DNA of 62,593 nucleotides from Roridomyces roridus (Eukaryota > Basidiomycota > Agaricomycetes > Agaricales > Mycenaceae), in assembly GCA_029378245.1 (NCBI GenBank), contig JARKIF010000181.1, forward strand, positions 1-62,593. The letters are read 5' to 3'. Positions 23,420 through 34,758 of this stretch are shown here, one piece after another; within the stretch, counting starts at the first letter, position 1, and each line of letters starts with the position of its first letter. Both the position numbers and the translations under genes were made by a program. The notes beneath the pieces are model-generated. The model worked only from the letters and a program-made list of their open reading frames with translations. It searched no databases and was not told where the DNA came from.

Positions 23420-24590
23420 GCGTGCGAGTGCGATTAGATGGGTGCAGCTGCGCCGCTGTTACTCCCAGCACTGGCGGAAAGCGCGTGGTGCCCAGGGGAT
23501 ACTTGATCGGGTCTTGGTCTAGCGTGGCTAGGGAGACGTGTCGGTCGAGGAGCGAGACCGGACGGACCACAAAAAAGGACGTCGGACGAGGGCAACGGCA
23601 GGCAGAGTATGCTGTCCAAAGGCGACTGCTGGGGTCTTCGGGACGGTGATGGGTGCAACGCAAATGGAGGCGGATACGTCGGCTCTGGCGGTTCTGGACC
23701 TGCGTGCCCCGAAGGTCCCAGACTTTGTTTTCCGCTTCTCCAAGCTTTTCAGCCTCGACTGGGCGTCCATGGTGTGCCCGCGGAAGATCTTGCTCGCGGC
23801 GCGATGGTCAGATGCGAGGACATCCGAGGGGGCCGGGGAATCTTGCCCGACTCCACTTGGTTGCCAGTTACGATATCGCGTGGAGGAGGCGGACGGGAAT
23901 CTTCGTCTCCGAAGGAGAGTCGTCGTGTGTAGCGAAGCGGGACATCGGCGCCAATAGGCGTGAGCTGAGGCGAGGATGAGGGACGCGCTGAGCGGGCGTG
24001 GTGGCGAGATAGTACTCCAGAGCTGTTTCGAGTGTCTCCGTCTCGAGCTGCTGGACGATTCATAAACAGACGCGGGGCCAGCAAGGAATAGACACACGTA
24101 CGTCATTACCTGCTCCAGCTCAATGCCTCCGGTCCCCTCATCTTGGTGTGGATTCAATGGACCTTGCGCGGCGTCTTCTTGTGCGTGAGCTGTGTCGAGC
24201 CATGAAATCTGAATGATGCGAGTGAGATTCCGAAGGGTCGTCGGACATGGAAGTGCGAACCATTGGGACCCTACGAAGGCGTCATACGCGCCGCAGAGGG
24301 TGTGGGTCATAGCATGGCTGGAGCTCGTTGACATTGGGAGATAGTGACAGCCGTCGGACACGGATGTAGAGCCTTTGGGGCAGACATGGGTCGTCAGTCT
24401 TCAGGGAGTCCTCGTGCGTGTATGAGCCATCGGATGGCTTCTCAGAGTACGTCGACACTGGCCACATGGAAAATGAAATCCGGAGACAATGGCAGCTGCG
24501 GCTGCGACGACATGGTGAGTGAGAGAATCGGTGTGACGAATGCGGGAACCCACGGGAAGCTCTGCTTTTCGCATTCACCACGGCGTTGAG
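23420..24590 (-). CDS. Unrecognised intron-containing frame
   Basis: A minus-strand reading gives AYDAFVGSQWFALPCPTTLR, then NLTRIIQISWLDTAHAQED and GGIELEQ. A GTAATG donor and a TCCAG acceptor would join this to QLETETLETALEYYLATTPA, and further on KIPVRL. The composition and splice phase look genuine, but the 3' part then breaks into several frames. I do not recognise the family. It could be a decayed gene. The strand assignment rests only on this fragmentary logic. Confidence 0.3.
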
Positions 24591-24899
24591 GCTCGCGAGG
24601 GCTTGCGACTGAGAGGACTGACTGTGACGGCGTGGCAGTGACGGCGCTTTTGATCCGCGATAACTATGTTCCCGACACTCAAGGTGAGCTCAAGTCTTCT
24701 GGGTTTCTCTGTTGCCGAACTTGACCTGAGGACACCTCTTGGATCTACATAAGTGCCTCGTCCGGAGCATTTTGTCAGCATCTGATAATCCCGCACGACG
24801 CAGACTTGACGCAGACCAGGAAACAAGACTCCGAGACGTTCGCGGCGCGCGCAACGGGTTTCGTTGGACTTCTGAAGCCCAGAACACCATGCTCGTCTT

Positions 24900-26338
24900 G
24901 GTATAGCAGCACTTAGCCATCTCTTTCTCGCTGCAAGGAGTCGGCACCTCTTGTGACCTCCGCAACGCGTGCTATGATTGGCATTTTGGAAGCTGCCTGT
25001 GCCGTGTTTAATGCTTATAACCAGTGAGTGTAATTTACGACGTTTGAAATCGACCAACGGCTCGCCAGGCATGTGGTACACCAAATTCGAGGCAATCCTC
25101 CGATTGGCAATATGGTTTCGTGGGCTTGGTGAGCACTCACTTCCACGGATTTCCGTGCCTGAACCAAAATAGGCATCGCCCAGATGTTAGGCGGTCTGAT
25201 ATCTTGGGGTATGTACGGCGTATTCTGTCACCGACATCTCTCCATAACCAATCTCAAAATAACCCAGGCTTTCAACAAGTGACACACGAAGCACTCTCCG
25301 GGTGGCGTATCATGTTCCTCGTCCTCGGATGCGTAACCGCAGCTGCTGCAGTTTGGGCACTCATATGTAAGCCCGACTCGCCCATGGACGTGTCTTGGCT
25401 CACCGAGGCTGAGAAACGCGCCGCCATCCAACGAGTCCGGGTCAACCAAACCGGTATCAAAAACACCCATTACAAGTGGAAGCAACTGCGCGAACTTGTC
25501 GTCGATCCGCAAATATGGTTGCTCACCTTCCTCATCGTCGACCTACGTACACCAACTATGTCGTTACCGCGCTAAAACTGGGGCAGACCTCCCTGACCTC
25601 CGGCGTCATCTCATTCTACTCGACAACCCTCATCCACAACTTTGGCTTTTCGGCACTTCGAAGTTCGTTGTTGAATATGTATGCCGAGCGGCGCGGTGTC
25701 CCTGCTCTCATGTCTGGCTACCGCGTATCTCGGGCACAGATACGACACTCGCGCGTTGTGCATGACCGTGTTCTGCTGCCTAGCAGCCATGGGTCCGCTC
25801 TAATGTCCTTTTTCCCTGCATCGCAGCGCGCAGGTCTGCTAGCAGGAATCTACCTCGTGAAAATGGTGAGCTCCTTCCTTCCCTCGTTATCTCATCGACT
25901 CAATGTGAACCCTCGCAGCAAATCGTAGCCCTCTTCCTTGTCTTCTGCCTAACAACAGCCAACGTCGCCGGGCACACAAAACGCGTAGCCGCCAACGCAC
26001 TCATTAACGGCGCCTTCTCCCTCGGTAACATCATCGGCCCACAACCTTTCCAGCCTAAAGACGCGCCCCGACACATACCCGCCAAAAACGTACTCCTCGT
26101 CACGCAAATTGCTACAGCCGTCATCGCAGCGGCGCTGCGCGTGTATTATGGGCATCAAAATCGTTTGAGGGATGAGAGGGAGAAGAAGGAGAAGGAGAGG
26201 GAGGCGGGGGAGGGCAAGGAGGTGGTGGTTAATATCGAGTGGTTGAATCGTATGTGTTTCCTTTTGTTCCTTTCCTCCGTCACTGATTTTCCTGCAGTAA
26301 CCGACCGAGAAAATAAAACGTTCCGCTACAAATATTGA
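24900..26338 (+). pseudogene. Dal5-type MFS transporter, N-terminally degraded
   Basis: Allantoate-permease (anion:cation symporter) subfamily of the major facilitator superfamily, a plasma-membrane importer of small organic anions. Recognisable blocks: LQGVGTS (about 24935), RAMIGILEAACAVFNAYN, MWYTKFEAILRLAIWFRGLG, GWRIMFLVLGC, SWLTEAEKRAAIQRVRVNQT, TNYVVTALKLGQTSLTSGV, ALFLVFCLTTANVAGHTKR, ALINGAFSLGNIIGPQPFQ, and the subfamily-typical end ENKTFRYKY. Several short introns are intact. The first three transmembrane helices and the start codon cannot be found upstream of 24900, and the frame breaks near 25545 and 25680. The 3' end is 57 bases from the convergent amidohydrolase stop. It may be a true fragment or badly resolved sequence. 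Confidence 0.72.
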
Positions 26339-26395
26339 AAACGCAAATTCATGATGTATTTTTACACTACTTGTATGTACAATCTTAAAAGACTT

Positions 26396-28276
26396 CTACC
26401 CATCCACCACGAGGCCTTCAACCCGACTGCTAAAAATCCTTCCCTCCTTCATCACCGCCAACAAATGGTCCTCCGGCCTATCGAGTACAGTCACATCTTT
26501 CAATGGGTCGTCGTTCAGAATAATGAGATCCGCGTACGCCCCTGCAGAGATGGTACCGATGAGGTTCGATTTGCCCAACATTTGTGCTTGAATGATAAGT
26601 ACAAGTTGGAGTGTAGATATCTTTGTACCAACTTACCAGCATTCGTAGTAGCATGCTTCAAAATCGCAGCCGAAGGTAGAACGTTCGCTCGCACAGCAAA
26701 CTCTTCAGTTTGCAGCGCGTGCAGGGACGTCAGTAGGTCCGAACCACTTCGAGATTCCATATAAGCAGTCGAGCGGAATTCGAATTGAATCAAACTGACT
26801 AGCAAATAGTCACCCCCGCTGCGTGTGCGATTTTCAGTGATTCGAGGCCTTGGGCCATGACTTCTGCGTTTTTGATCTTGCCAGAAAGAGGGAGGAAGTC
26901 TTCGAATGGAGGCCGTACCATTGCGCCTGTAATTTCGAATGAAATGCGGACTTGGAGGTGGGGATGATACTGACCGTAGCAAGAGAGAGTCGGTGTGAGC
27001 TTGGCAAATTGAGATCTCAGAATACACGAGAAAGCGAAAGAAGACATACGTATATGCCTTTAGCTGCCATCAAGTTCGCAGTTGCCTTGTCGATTAAATT
27101 CCCATGTTCAATCCCCAAGACGCCATTATCTATCGCATGTCGAATGGCGTCCACAGTATATGCATGCGCGGTAACTGTCCAAGATTCAAGCACCTCAGAG
27201 AACTAAGGAATGGTTGACTACCCACCCATCTTGCCACCCATCTGCCTACAAGTCGTCGTAATGGCCCGGATTTCCTCAGCGGTGTATTGAATGGTTTCGA
27301 TTGCGTCGGTCTCAGACGCAACCCCTCCTCCAACCATTATCTTGATGACTGCAAGTGACTCGTGAGCTTTCTGGGTGACAAGGAAACGAAAGGAAGGAAA
27401 GACTCACAATCCGCCCCAGCCTTGAGTTCCTCCCGAGCAGCCTTGAGAACTTCCGGAACGCCGTCGGCGACACGGCTCAAGCCTACAGCATGGCCGCCAC
27501 AACACCCGGTGCTGGAGGCCCCACCGGATACACCTGGGCTCGAATCTCCGTGTCCGCCTTTGAGCATTGGTTAGTTGGCCCCCATTCAAACGTTCTTTGA
27601 TTCGATCGGCAAGGTACACACCCGTCTGTGAGAGCGCTTTGCCGCATTGGATGAGCCGCGGCCCTTGGATGAGTCCTTCTTCAATCGCCAGCGCGATCCT
27701 CTTGGAGGCGCCACCTGTATCGCGGACGGTGGTGAATGCTCTGAGTAGCATCCCTGCGCATGTCGAAGTAAGCAACTGGGTTGATTTCAAAAGCGAATGA
27801 GGTACCTTTCAACACGTAGGCCGTGCGTAAATTGATATCTTGCTCCAGCATTTGAGAGAATTCGCTCATATTCTGCAGCGTGTCTGGGATTAGAACTTTC
27901 CGACTCGATGTGAGAAATGAATTTCACCTTCACGCCAGGAACGGCCGTCGCGTGAACATGGCAATCAATTAAACCCCTTCAAATTTAGAATTAGAAGAGT
28001 TGTATAGGAGGAATGGTACTCGCAGCGCTAGAGAACTTACGGGCACACATACGCTCCCTTCAAATCCACCGTCCTGATATCATCGTCTGATTTGCGCGCC
28101 TCAGAGAGGCCGACAAAGGTAATCTTGCCGTTCTCAATGACAATCGTTTGGTTTCCGTTCAGCAGGGAAGCAGTCGACGGCTGCACGACGCGAGCGTTGG
28201 TGAGAATGAGGTCCTCCGGTGGTGCCTTGATCCATGGCTTAATGGCGAGTTTCGGGAGGCTGCCGAGTGGATTCAT
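26396..28276 (-). CDS. Amidohydrolase (metal-dependent, imidazolonepropionase-like)
   Basis: Member of the amidohydrolase superfamily, hydrolysing amide or cyclic amide bonds with bound metal. The N-terminal beta-sandwich reads [14 protein letters not shown] and [19 protein letters not shown]. The barrel begins at the [14 protein letters not shown] metal motif after the first intron. Further blocks are [59 protein letters not shown] then EHG, and [16 protein letters not shown]. The C-terminus reads [20 protein letters not shown] then [10 protein letters not shown] and ends EGLVVDG. About ten short introns are present. The expected size of about 450 residues fits. It converges with the transporter remnant, so uptake plus hydrolysis of a nitrogen compound is a plausible former pairing. 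The substrate is unknown. Confidence 0.85.
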
Positions 28277-28657
28277 CGTCAGTGGGTGCAGGAGGAACGA
28301 TCTACAGATACGGACAGGCTTGGGCGAGTCTCAATCGGTGCGTTTGGGTGGAGCTGCATGAGCGTGGAAGACAAGATAAGATTACTTCTTGATGCTGTGA
28401 TGTCGGATCATTCCTTCAGTGGTTGCGATTTTGGTTGAATTCGGCACTTACGATAACACAAGATTGCCAGACTGAGCGAGTTTGCAAGCATTCGGTCACT
28501 CTGTGTTGGTGGGTGTGGGTATACAAAAGGATGTGAAAAATCAATGTGGTGGTCGGGCGGAAGTTGACATGCCGTCAGTGATCGACATCTTGTCTCTTCC
28601 TTCCATCACCTGCTCTCCGCGTCCCTTGCTCCTTCTTACCACCCGAGTGGGCTGAAT
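28277..28657. other. Intergenic between divergent genes
   Basis: Separates the amidohydrolase (-) from the first family A F-box gene (+) and should contain both promoters. A CT-rich stretch precedes the F-box ATG. Nothing else was recognised. Confidence 0.5.
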
Positions 28658-29938
28658 ATGGCACCCAACTCACCGCCGCCTATCCTCCTTCTCCCAGACG
28701 AGCTTCTCATCGAGATCGCTGCCGTCAAACAGCAGGAATCAGAGCCTCCGTCCGAATGGGTCTTGTCGCATGTGTGCGGCCGTTTTCGACGCGTAGTTAC
28801 AAGCGCGTCTACCCTGTGGACTCGGGTGGTTGTTGACCTCTGCTCCAAATCATCCGCAGAGCTCTTTCGGCTCTATCTCGAACGGTCCGTTGCGTGTGAC
28901 GTTGAGGTCACTCTGCGCGCAATGGACAGCGACCTTCCTGCGCCGAAGGGCCTCCAATATCTCAGCCCCCATGTCGATCGCATTACGCGGTTGACCATCG
29001 CTGTCGAGACCCACCAAGCGCTGGACACTATTCTTGCTTCCTTCCGAAACGTCGCCATGCCTTCCTTGCAGCACCTCGAGATGAGCAACGAATACGATAT
29101 CGATCTGTTGGATTTGTCGCACCTCAAATTAACGAATATTATCTCCCTCAAAATGACCCGCTGCACCCCTTCATTCCCGCCACCTCACTGGATGGTTGGT
29201 CTGACCCACCTCCATTTGAAAAATAACCCCTACCCAGTTCGCGAGAACTCGGATATTTTCCGATTCATGACCACGCAACTCCCCTCACTAATTTATCTCT
29301 ATCTCGACCTCACCAAAGGAACCTTTGGATCGGGAAGCGGGATGGTCTCTCAGTCTCTCATGCATCTTGAATTGGTGTTCCACGAGAGCGAGACAACTGC
29401 CTTGTTGAATACACTCGCGTCCTTCGACACACCACATCTCGTTCAGCTCAGTCTCCATCACATCCACGGAGATCAGCTATCTTGTCTGCTCGACTCGACT
29501 CAGCCAGGATCTCGGTTGACGTTTCCTGCTGTTGCTTCGCTCACGTTGGCGAATCTGGACGGCAAAGATTGTCATTGCGAGGCGGTTGCCGAGTTTGGCG
29601 ACGACTACAAGCCGATCACCACCCCTTCTCGGCTCTTTCCCGTCATGTCCTCCTTGACGCTCATTCGCGAGTGTTTTGCTCCGCGAATTGTGTCAGATCT
29701 ATTGGGTCCCGGCTCGCAGCCGTGGCCGCAATTGGAGGTTCTTGCACTTCGACCCATGGCGGCAGACGTAGAAAACCTGTACAAGGCTCTCCAGGAAGTC
29801 GTGCGCTGGAAACGAAGCCAGCAAGGGCCGCTCCCGACATTCAAGCTGTCTCCAAACTTATTCGAGCGGGAATTTTGGGCAGAAAATGGGGTGGTCGTGG
29901 AGTTGTTGGGAAGTATAGCATGATTGGAGGTTTTTTCT
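28658..29938 (+). CDS. F-box protein, family A copy 1
   Basis: Likely substrate-recognition subunit of an SCF ubiquitin ligase. The F-box-like start ILLLPDELLIEIAAVKQQ runs into WVLSHVCGRFRRVVTSASTL (W..V..LC). A leucine-rich-repeat-like body follows (LPNLxxLxL pattern), and the family A signature GPGSQPWPQLEVLALRP and FKLSPNLFEREFWAENGVV ends it. There are no introns. The literal frame stops at 29923 after VELLGSIA. One missing base at about 29911 would give the ending SMIGGFF seen in copy 2, stopping at 29938. Copies 2, 3 and a remnant lie at 34759, 38278 and 58480. Targets are unknown. Confidence 0.83.
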
Positions 29939-30492
29939 GACGGTGTGTCGAATTTTCAATGCTTTTCAATGTCAATCCAAGCGCTGCTTTACAGCTTCGT
30001 TAGTATCTGACTCGCGACTTTTTCAAGTTTCAGTTGCAAAGCGTGCTATCTCTTCTCTTCTTTGTCCTTGGCGAACTTGAATCCGTTGGGATGTATGTAC
30101 CTCATCCTTATCGATTCAACATTATTTATAACAAACCCGTTGTCTCCGACGGAGAGAGGCGTGATCTTGCAGTGATAGCGCAAAATGTTTGAGTTGCACA
30201 ACAAAAACGTCGAAGAGTGGATATACGATATACTACAGTCTACAGCAGAGGTCACTTGAAGGGAGTTGAGAGAACAGTATTTGCTCGTCAAGGTCAATCT
30301 GTGCCCCGTGGACCGTGGTCAATGACTCGGACGCGCAGCTCGGCAGAATTAGGAGGAACGCACCTATTAGTTGCAACCACAATCAGAGCAGAGTTGACTA
30401 GAAGGGAGTTTTAATCCATGGTCAGCAAGGGTAATTCTGTATGGTCAAGACCGTTAACGACACCTCGACAGAATTCCGAGAAACATACCTAT
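29939..30492. other. Intergenic between convergent F-box genes
   Basis: 3' flanks of family A copy 1 (+) and family B copy 1 (-). Its first 60 bases resemble the 3' flanks of the other family A genes (about 36030 and 45975). No gene was recognised. Confidence 0.5.
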
Positions 30493-32748
30493 TCAGATCC
30501 ACAGTCTTTTGCACAACCACCTATCGGCCTGAAATGTGGCCTTGGCCCCAGCTAGCAATGACAACTCCAAACCATCCGTTCGAAGTGTCTGAAATTCATA
30601 GAGCGACGTGTGGTTGGGCACCTGATCCAGCGACAGAACGAGCAGCGTCGCAGCCTTGAGGGCAGGTTCAGGTGCTCTAACACGGCGGGCGTTGAGCATT
30701 TTAACGTAGAGGCCGTAGCCGGTGGGACTCGACGGAGCCTCGAAGTGAATCGCTGACAGTCGTGAAGCTACTGGCTGCGTGAGGATGGTGAAATATTGAT
30801 TGGCGTTGGCATTGTCGAGAATTATGAGCTCTGTAATGGATGGATGGGCGCGCAGGATTAGCACGAGGGCTTGGGGATGCATCGTCCCTTCAAAGCAAAG
30901 GCTTCGTAGGGAGCACGCGGAACGAGCAATCACTGCGTTCCGAGGTGCCGTCGACCAACGTTGGGCGACATGTGCTGACGGGTTGCGGACCTTAGCCGAC
31001 CCCTGGAAACCAATGTGCGGACATCAAAAATAGCACAGCATTGCCGACATGTGCCGACTAGTCTGCAGCCGTGTGCTGACTTGGCGTCCACACCTCGTCC
31101 ACACACCTCCGCCCCTCTGTGCCCCTCTCGTCCACGCCGTTGCCCGAACTCGACGCACCCACTTCTGACAAGTGTCCTCTATCGACACGGCGACGCTGGC
31201 AATGACCCACGCCTTATCACCACTTTTCTCACCACTATAGAATCGTCGATATCAAGATTTGGTCTCCCGAAGGGCGCTGGCGACGAGCATTGGCTCGTGA
31301 GTTGAAGGCATGATGAGATTGTAAAGGTCAACAGCAATATTGTAGTCCATTGTAGTGCCAATGCGGACAAAATCGTTGTCGGCCCGGCGCCAGTCAATCC
31401 CACGTCACGTCAGCCAGCCATCAAGACCATCTCTTAAATGACAGAGTAAACTCACTTGGGCCAGCTTGCGGCGAACGAAACAGTGCGGGGGGCAGCCCAA
31501 AGGGGTCCATCCACGTCGGCAGAGGTCGGTGTACATGTGCAGCCGTGTGTGTGTGCGGAGCTGTGCGGACATTAGTCCGCACAACCCTGTGCTGACAGAC
31601 CCTCGGAACGCAGTGAATGAGAGCTGAGATGGATTGGTGGTAATATGCTGGGGCATCGGTCTGCAGTGTGTGGACTGCGACTTGTTCCAACGCCAGCGCC
31701 TTCAGGTAGCCTAGAATTGAGGCGTCGCTGACATAAATGCGCCTGAGACGCGGCAGAGAAACCTTCTCGTGGAAACTCGACCAAGTGCCGCCGAACGAAA
31801 CCAGGATACGGGCCTCGACAAGATTGGGGAGGGAATGCAGAATCTGACGATGAATTTCCCAACGGGCATCCAAGTCATACTGGGTAATGTGGTGATGCGC
31901 GGGGAGCAGCACTGGGATGAAGTCAAAAACGCTGGACACTCCAACGTTGACCAGACACGGCGCTTCTCGGAAACACTCGATAGAACTGACGCCACCCTGG
32001 CTTCGGGGGGCGTCCCACTCCAACCATAGCCTGCGGAGCGCTGGAAGCTTGCCGCTGAGCACATTCAAGCAAGGGACCAAAGCGCGGGTCAGACGAAGGC
32101 AAAGCTCTTCCCACCGAAACGAATAGTCGGAGAGGAGTCTAAACAGCTGGCCTTGTGGGGTAGGATCACGATCTTCGCATCCATAAAAATGGATTTTCAG
32201 CATCCGAGCGCGCTGGACCTGAGCGTGAGTCATCGCCGAAGGAGGGAGAAAACCAGATGCATCGATGTGGAGCATCGTCCATAGAGAGTGCGTCGAGATG
32301 CAAATCTCTCTCCAGCGACTGCTGATCCACGTCAACACCCACGGACTGCCCATCGCACTCGGCTTGTATGTCGGAGCCTTGACATCCTCGGGGGTAGGCA
32401 ACGAACACGAAAAGATCTGGCAAATGATTCGGTTGGTAGTCGCCGCATGGGAGACATAATTCCAACGTTCTTTCTGCGATACTCGGATACCAATTCGCGT
32501 TCTCTCCCCAGCACCTTTAGCCGGTCCTCCAACCGCGAAATCTCGTCGTCCAAACAGGCGATGTGCGCGTCGGCTTTGGAGACGACTTGTCGGATGTAGT
32601 GTCTGTCGGAGTCTTGCGGTGCATCGTTCGTGTTCATGAGGATGGAATGCCGTGCCAGAGTCCCGACGTTGCTGGTGACGACGACTGTCGAGTCGAGCTC
32701 GTCGAGCCTGTTTGGCAAGACTCGGCATTCAGAGCAGCGGAGGGCCAT
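30493..32748 (-). pseudogene. F-box protein, family B copy 1, split by a transposon
   Basis: Family B F-box protein. It starts MALRCSECRV at 32748, has a coiled coil VVSKADAHIACLDDEISRLE and the F-box-like PMRRLPTE..ICQIFSCSLP followed by WVLTWISSRWREI, and ends WLCKRLWI at 30493. Two breaks exist. At about 32450 the frame shifts; one extra A in GAATCATT restores PTEIICQIF. After ISALI the gene is interrupted by a 685-bp DNA transposon, and it resumes with ARSACSLRSLCFEG. Excising the element and one AAT duplication rejoins the frame exactly. Intact relatives are at 36512-38161 and 56419-58050. The insertion makes this copy non-functional unless the element is spliced out. Confidence 0.85.
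30931..31615. mobile_element. CACTA-like non-autonomous element, 685 bp
   Basis: The left end CACTGCGTTCCGAGG and the right end CCTCGGAACGCAGTG are exact reverse complements, flanked by a 3-bp target duplication AAT (30928-30930 and 31616-31618). CACT[A/G] ends with a 3-bp duplication are typical of the CACTA (EnSpm/CMC) superfamily. Subterminal GTGCGGAC / GTCCGCAC and TGTGCTGAC words repeat inside both ends. No transposase is encoded. The interruption of a coding frame with known paralogues confirms the boundaries. Confidence 0.9.
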
Positions 32749-32972
32749 CCAGATCTGAATGTGACACTGAGTTGCGATAGCAGAAAGCAAGGATAGACGC
32801 AACTGGATGGTGGAGAAGAAGAAAGAAAGATGGGCAAACAACTGCACACGACGTCGGATCAGAAATCGCAAACCCAAAATGGAAGTGAGAATTTGAAGCA
32901 TGAATTCTGAAAGTGGCCACGATCCCGAGTTATTAATGGCGTAATCGAAGTTCTATCTAGAAACGAGGGTTT

Positions 32973-34291
32973 CTACACCGAACCAAAAGCATGGGCGTCA
33001 AAGAACGGCAATATTCCATCCTCCGTCGCATTAAAGGGCGCCGGCACACCTCCCGAGTCCAAACCCAACGTACTCGGCCAGAAATGCCCCAGATTGTCCA
33101 CCGTAAATCCACTCACGACCGCATCTCTACTTTTCTCGGAGCAATTCGATGTCTTGACAGTTGTCTGTGTGTATGGATGCGACACGGACGCGAATACGCC
33201 TAGGGAAGGGCCAGCGTCAGGTGGGAGGTCCGCGCACCCGTTACGATCTGCCCAGGCCTCGCGGTACTGTGTTATATTCGGCGTCGCATCTGCGTCTTGG
33301 TCAAACGAGGAAAATACGAGAACAAAAAACATACATTCAGTCCTGCCTTGGCTATCCGCCGCCTGTCCGTCAAATGGGATGATCTTGTCTGCTAGCCCGT
33401 GGAAGTTGATAATGGGCACGGAACGCCCGGGGTTACAATCTGCGGGGTTGGCTCCGGCGTACAGCGCTGCCGAAACAGGTGCAAAGGCGGCAAAAAGTTC
33501 TGCTGTGGCGGGGGTGCAGGCAAGCAGGTTGGTGAATCCGCCACCGTTGCTCTTGCCCGAGGCGTAAAACCGATTCGAGTCAAGACAGAGATTGTCGGAG
33601 AGCAGTTGAACCATTTGTTGGGTGAAGGCAATCTAAATTATCCTATGAGAGATGATGGGAAGGAAGTGGTAAGGACATACGTCGTCAACACCGGGCTGCA
33701 ATTCAATTTAGAATGGGATGAAAGCGAAAAGGGGATACATACTGGGGAGTAGGGTGCTCCCTGCCACGCGCGAATGCTTTCGTTCCCATTCTTCCCTGGT
33801 CTAGACGAAAGAAATAAGCAGAGAACGACCATATAAACAATCTCATATCTCACCCAAACTGTCCATTAGGATAGACGGCAACGATACCCTGGAGGTAAAT
33901 CTGTTCAGTTTCATAGTATGAATCCGGACGACGGGCCACGCACCCGCCCGTTGAGCGTCAAACCAGCAGCCGAAAACCCCGTAATCAATTCCTGCCGAAC
34001 ATCGTTGGCCTTGTAGCCGTGAAAAGACACGACCAGCGCATGTGGCAGAGTTGGACGATAGGCAGTGGGGATGTGCACGAGGAATGCCCTGTCGCCGAGG
34101 GTAATATTCGCGTGGTTCTTGTGGTCGAATTGCCATGAAGTTTGGTTAACGCTGCATCCCAGAGTCGCATTACTGGCCATGGGGGTTAGAGAAGGAGCGA
34201 GCGGTGCTGGGACTGCTATTCCCCGTGCACAGCGGCGGGGAAGGGCCTTGACTGAGAGGATGAAGAGGGCAAGATAGAGAAAATGCATCAA
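32973..34291 (-). CDS. Secreted CE1-type esterase, copy 1
   Basis: Alpha/beta-hydrolase of the feruloyl esterase C / LpqC (polyhydroxybutyrate-depolymerase-like) group, likely exported to act on plant-wall esters. It starts with a signal peptide (MHFLYLALFILSVKA). Blocks: FLVHIPTAYRPTLPHALVVS then FHGYKAND, the nucleophile elbow YASGKSNGGGFTNLLA (serine in GKSNGG), HGLADKIIPFDGQ with the acid aspartate, and the histidine in VDNLGHFWPSTLG. There are about five short introns; the exons PGKNGNESIRAWQGAPYSP and IAFTQQMVQLL are intact. A close paralogue is at 55075-56365. The downstream neighbour on the same strand is family B F-box copy 1, 224 bases away. An alternative start one codon downstream (MHFL) is equally good. 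Confidence 0.85.
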
Positions 34292-34758
34292 AGAGTCTTG
34301 AAGTCGGTGAAAAAAGTGGGAGGGAGGAAAAGGGAATGGTTAAAATAAAAATTGGTGGGGCGTTAAGCGGTGAAACGGCGGAGACAAGGGAGTCTCTGTG
34401 TTGCCCTCACAGGGCCATCGGACAGCCGTTTATGAGTCTCAGAGGATCGCCGCGTCTGGACTAATTCCTCCCTATAGCAGACGAGCCACGAAGCCAAGGA
34501 GGCTGTAGATGAGAGAAATATGAATCCGAAGCCACGTCACAAATTTCTGTACAACTTGACAAGTGTAAGCACGTAATACCAACTTACTTGGGTTGTGCGC
34601 TGGCGGATGTACTTACACGACGGCTACGAGCTGTCGAAGAGCTGGGACTGGTCGGGAGCTCACAATGGTCGGCGATAGATCTACCTCGCCTGATGCCTTG
34701 CTGATGCCGGTCACTGCTTGCCTCTGCTTGCCTCTTGCCACCACACGCGTGATATCAG
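34292..34758. other. Intergenic between divergent esterase and F-box genes
   Basis: Holds the promoters of esterase copy 1 (-) and family A F-box copy 2 (+). No repeats or other genes were recognised. Confidence 0.5.

Noticed and set aside
30330..30520. Similar words around AGAATT..ACCTATT at about 30345 and 30475
   Set aside because: Partial, short similarity without defined borders; could be chance or an old duplication and cannot be interpreted.
32460..32728. N-terminal 90 codons of the 435-codon frame starting MPSLAKQARRARLD
   Set aside because: This is the wrong frame; the paralogues show that the true N-terminus is the MALRCSEC frame joined by a one-base shift near 32450.
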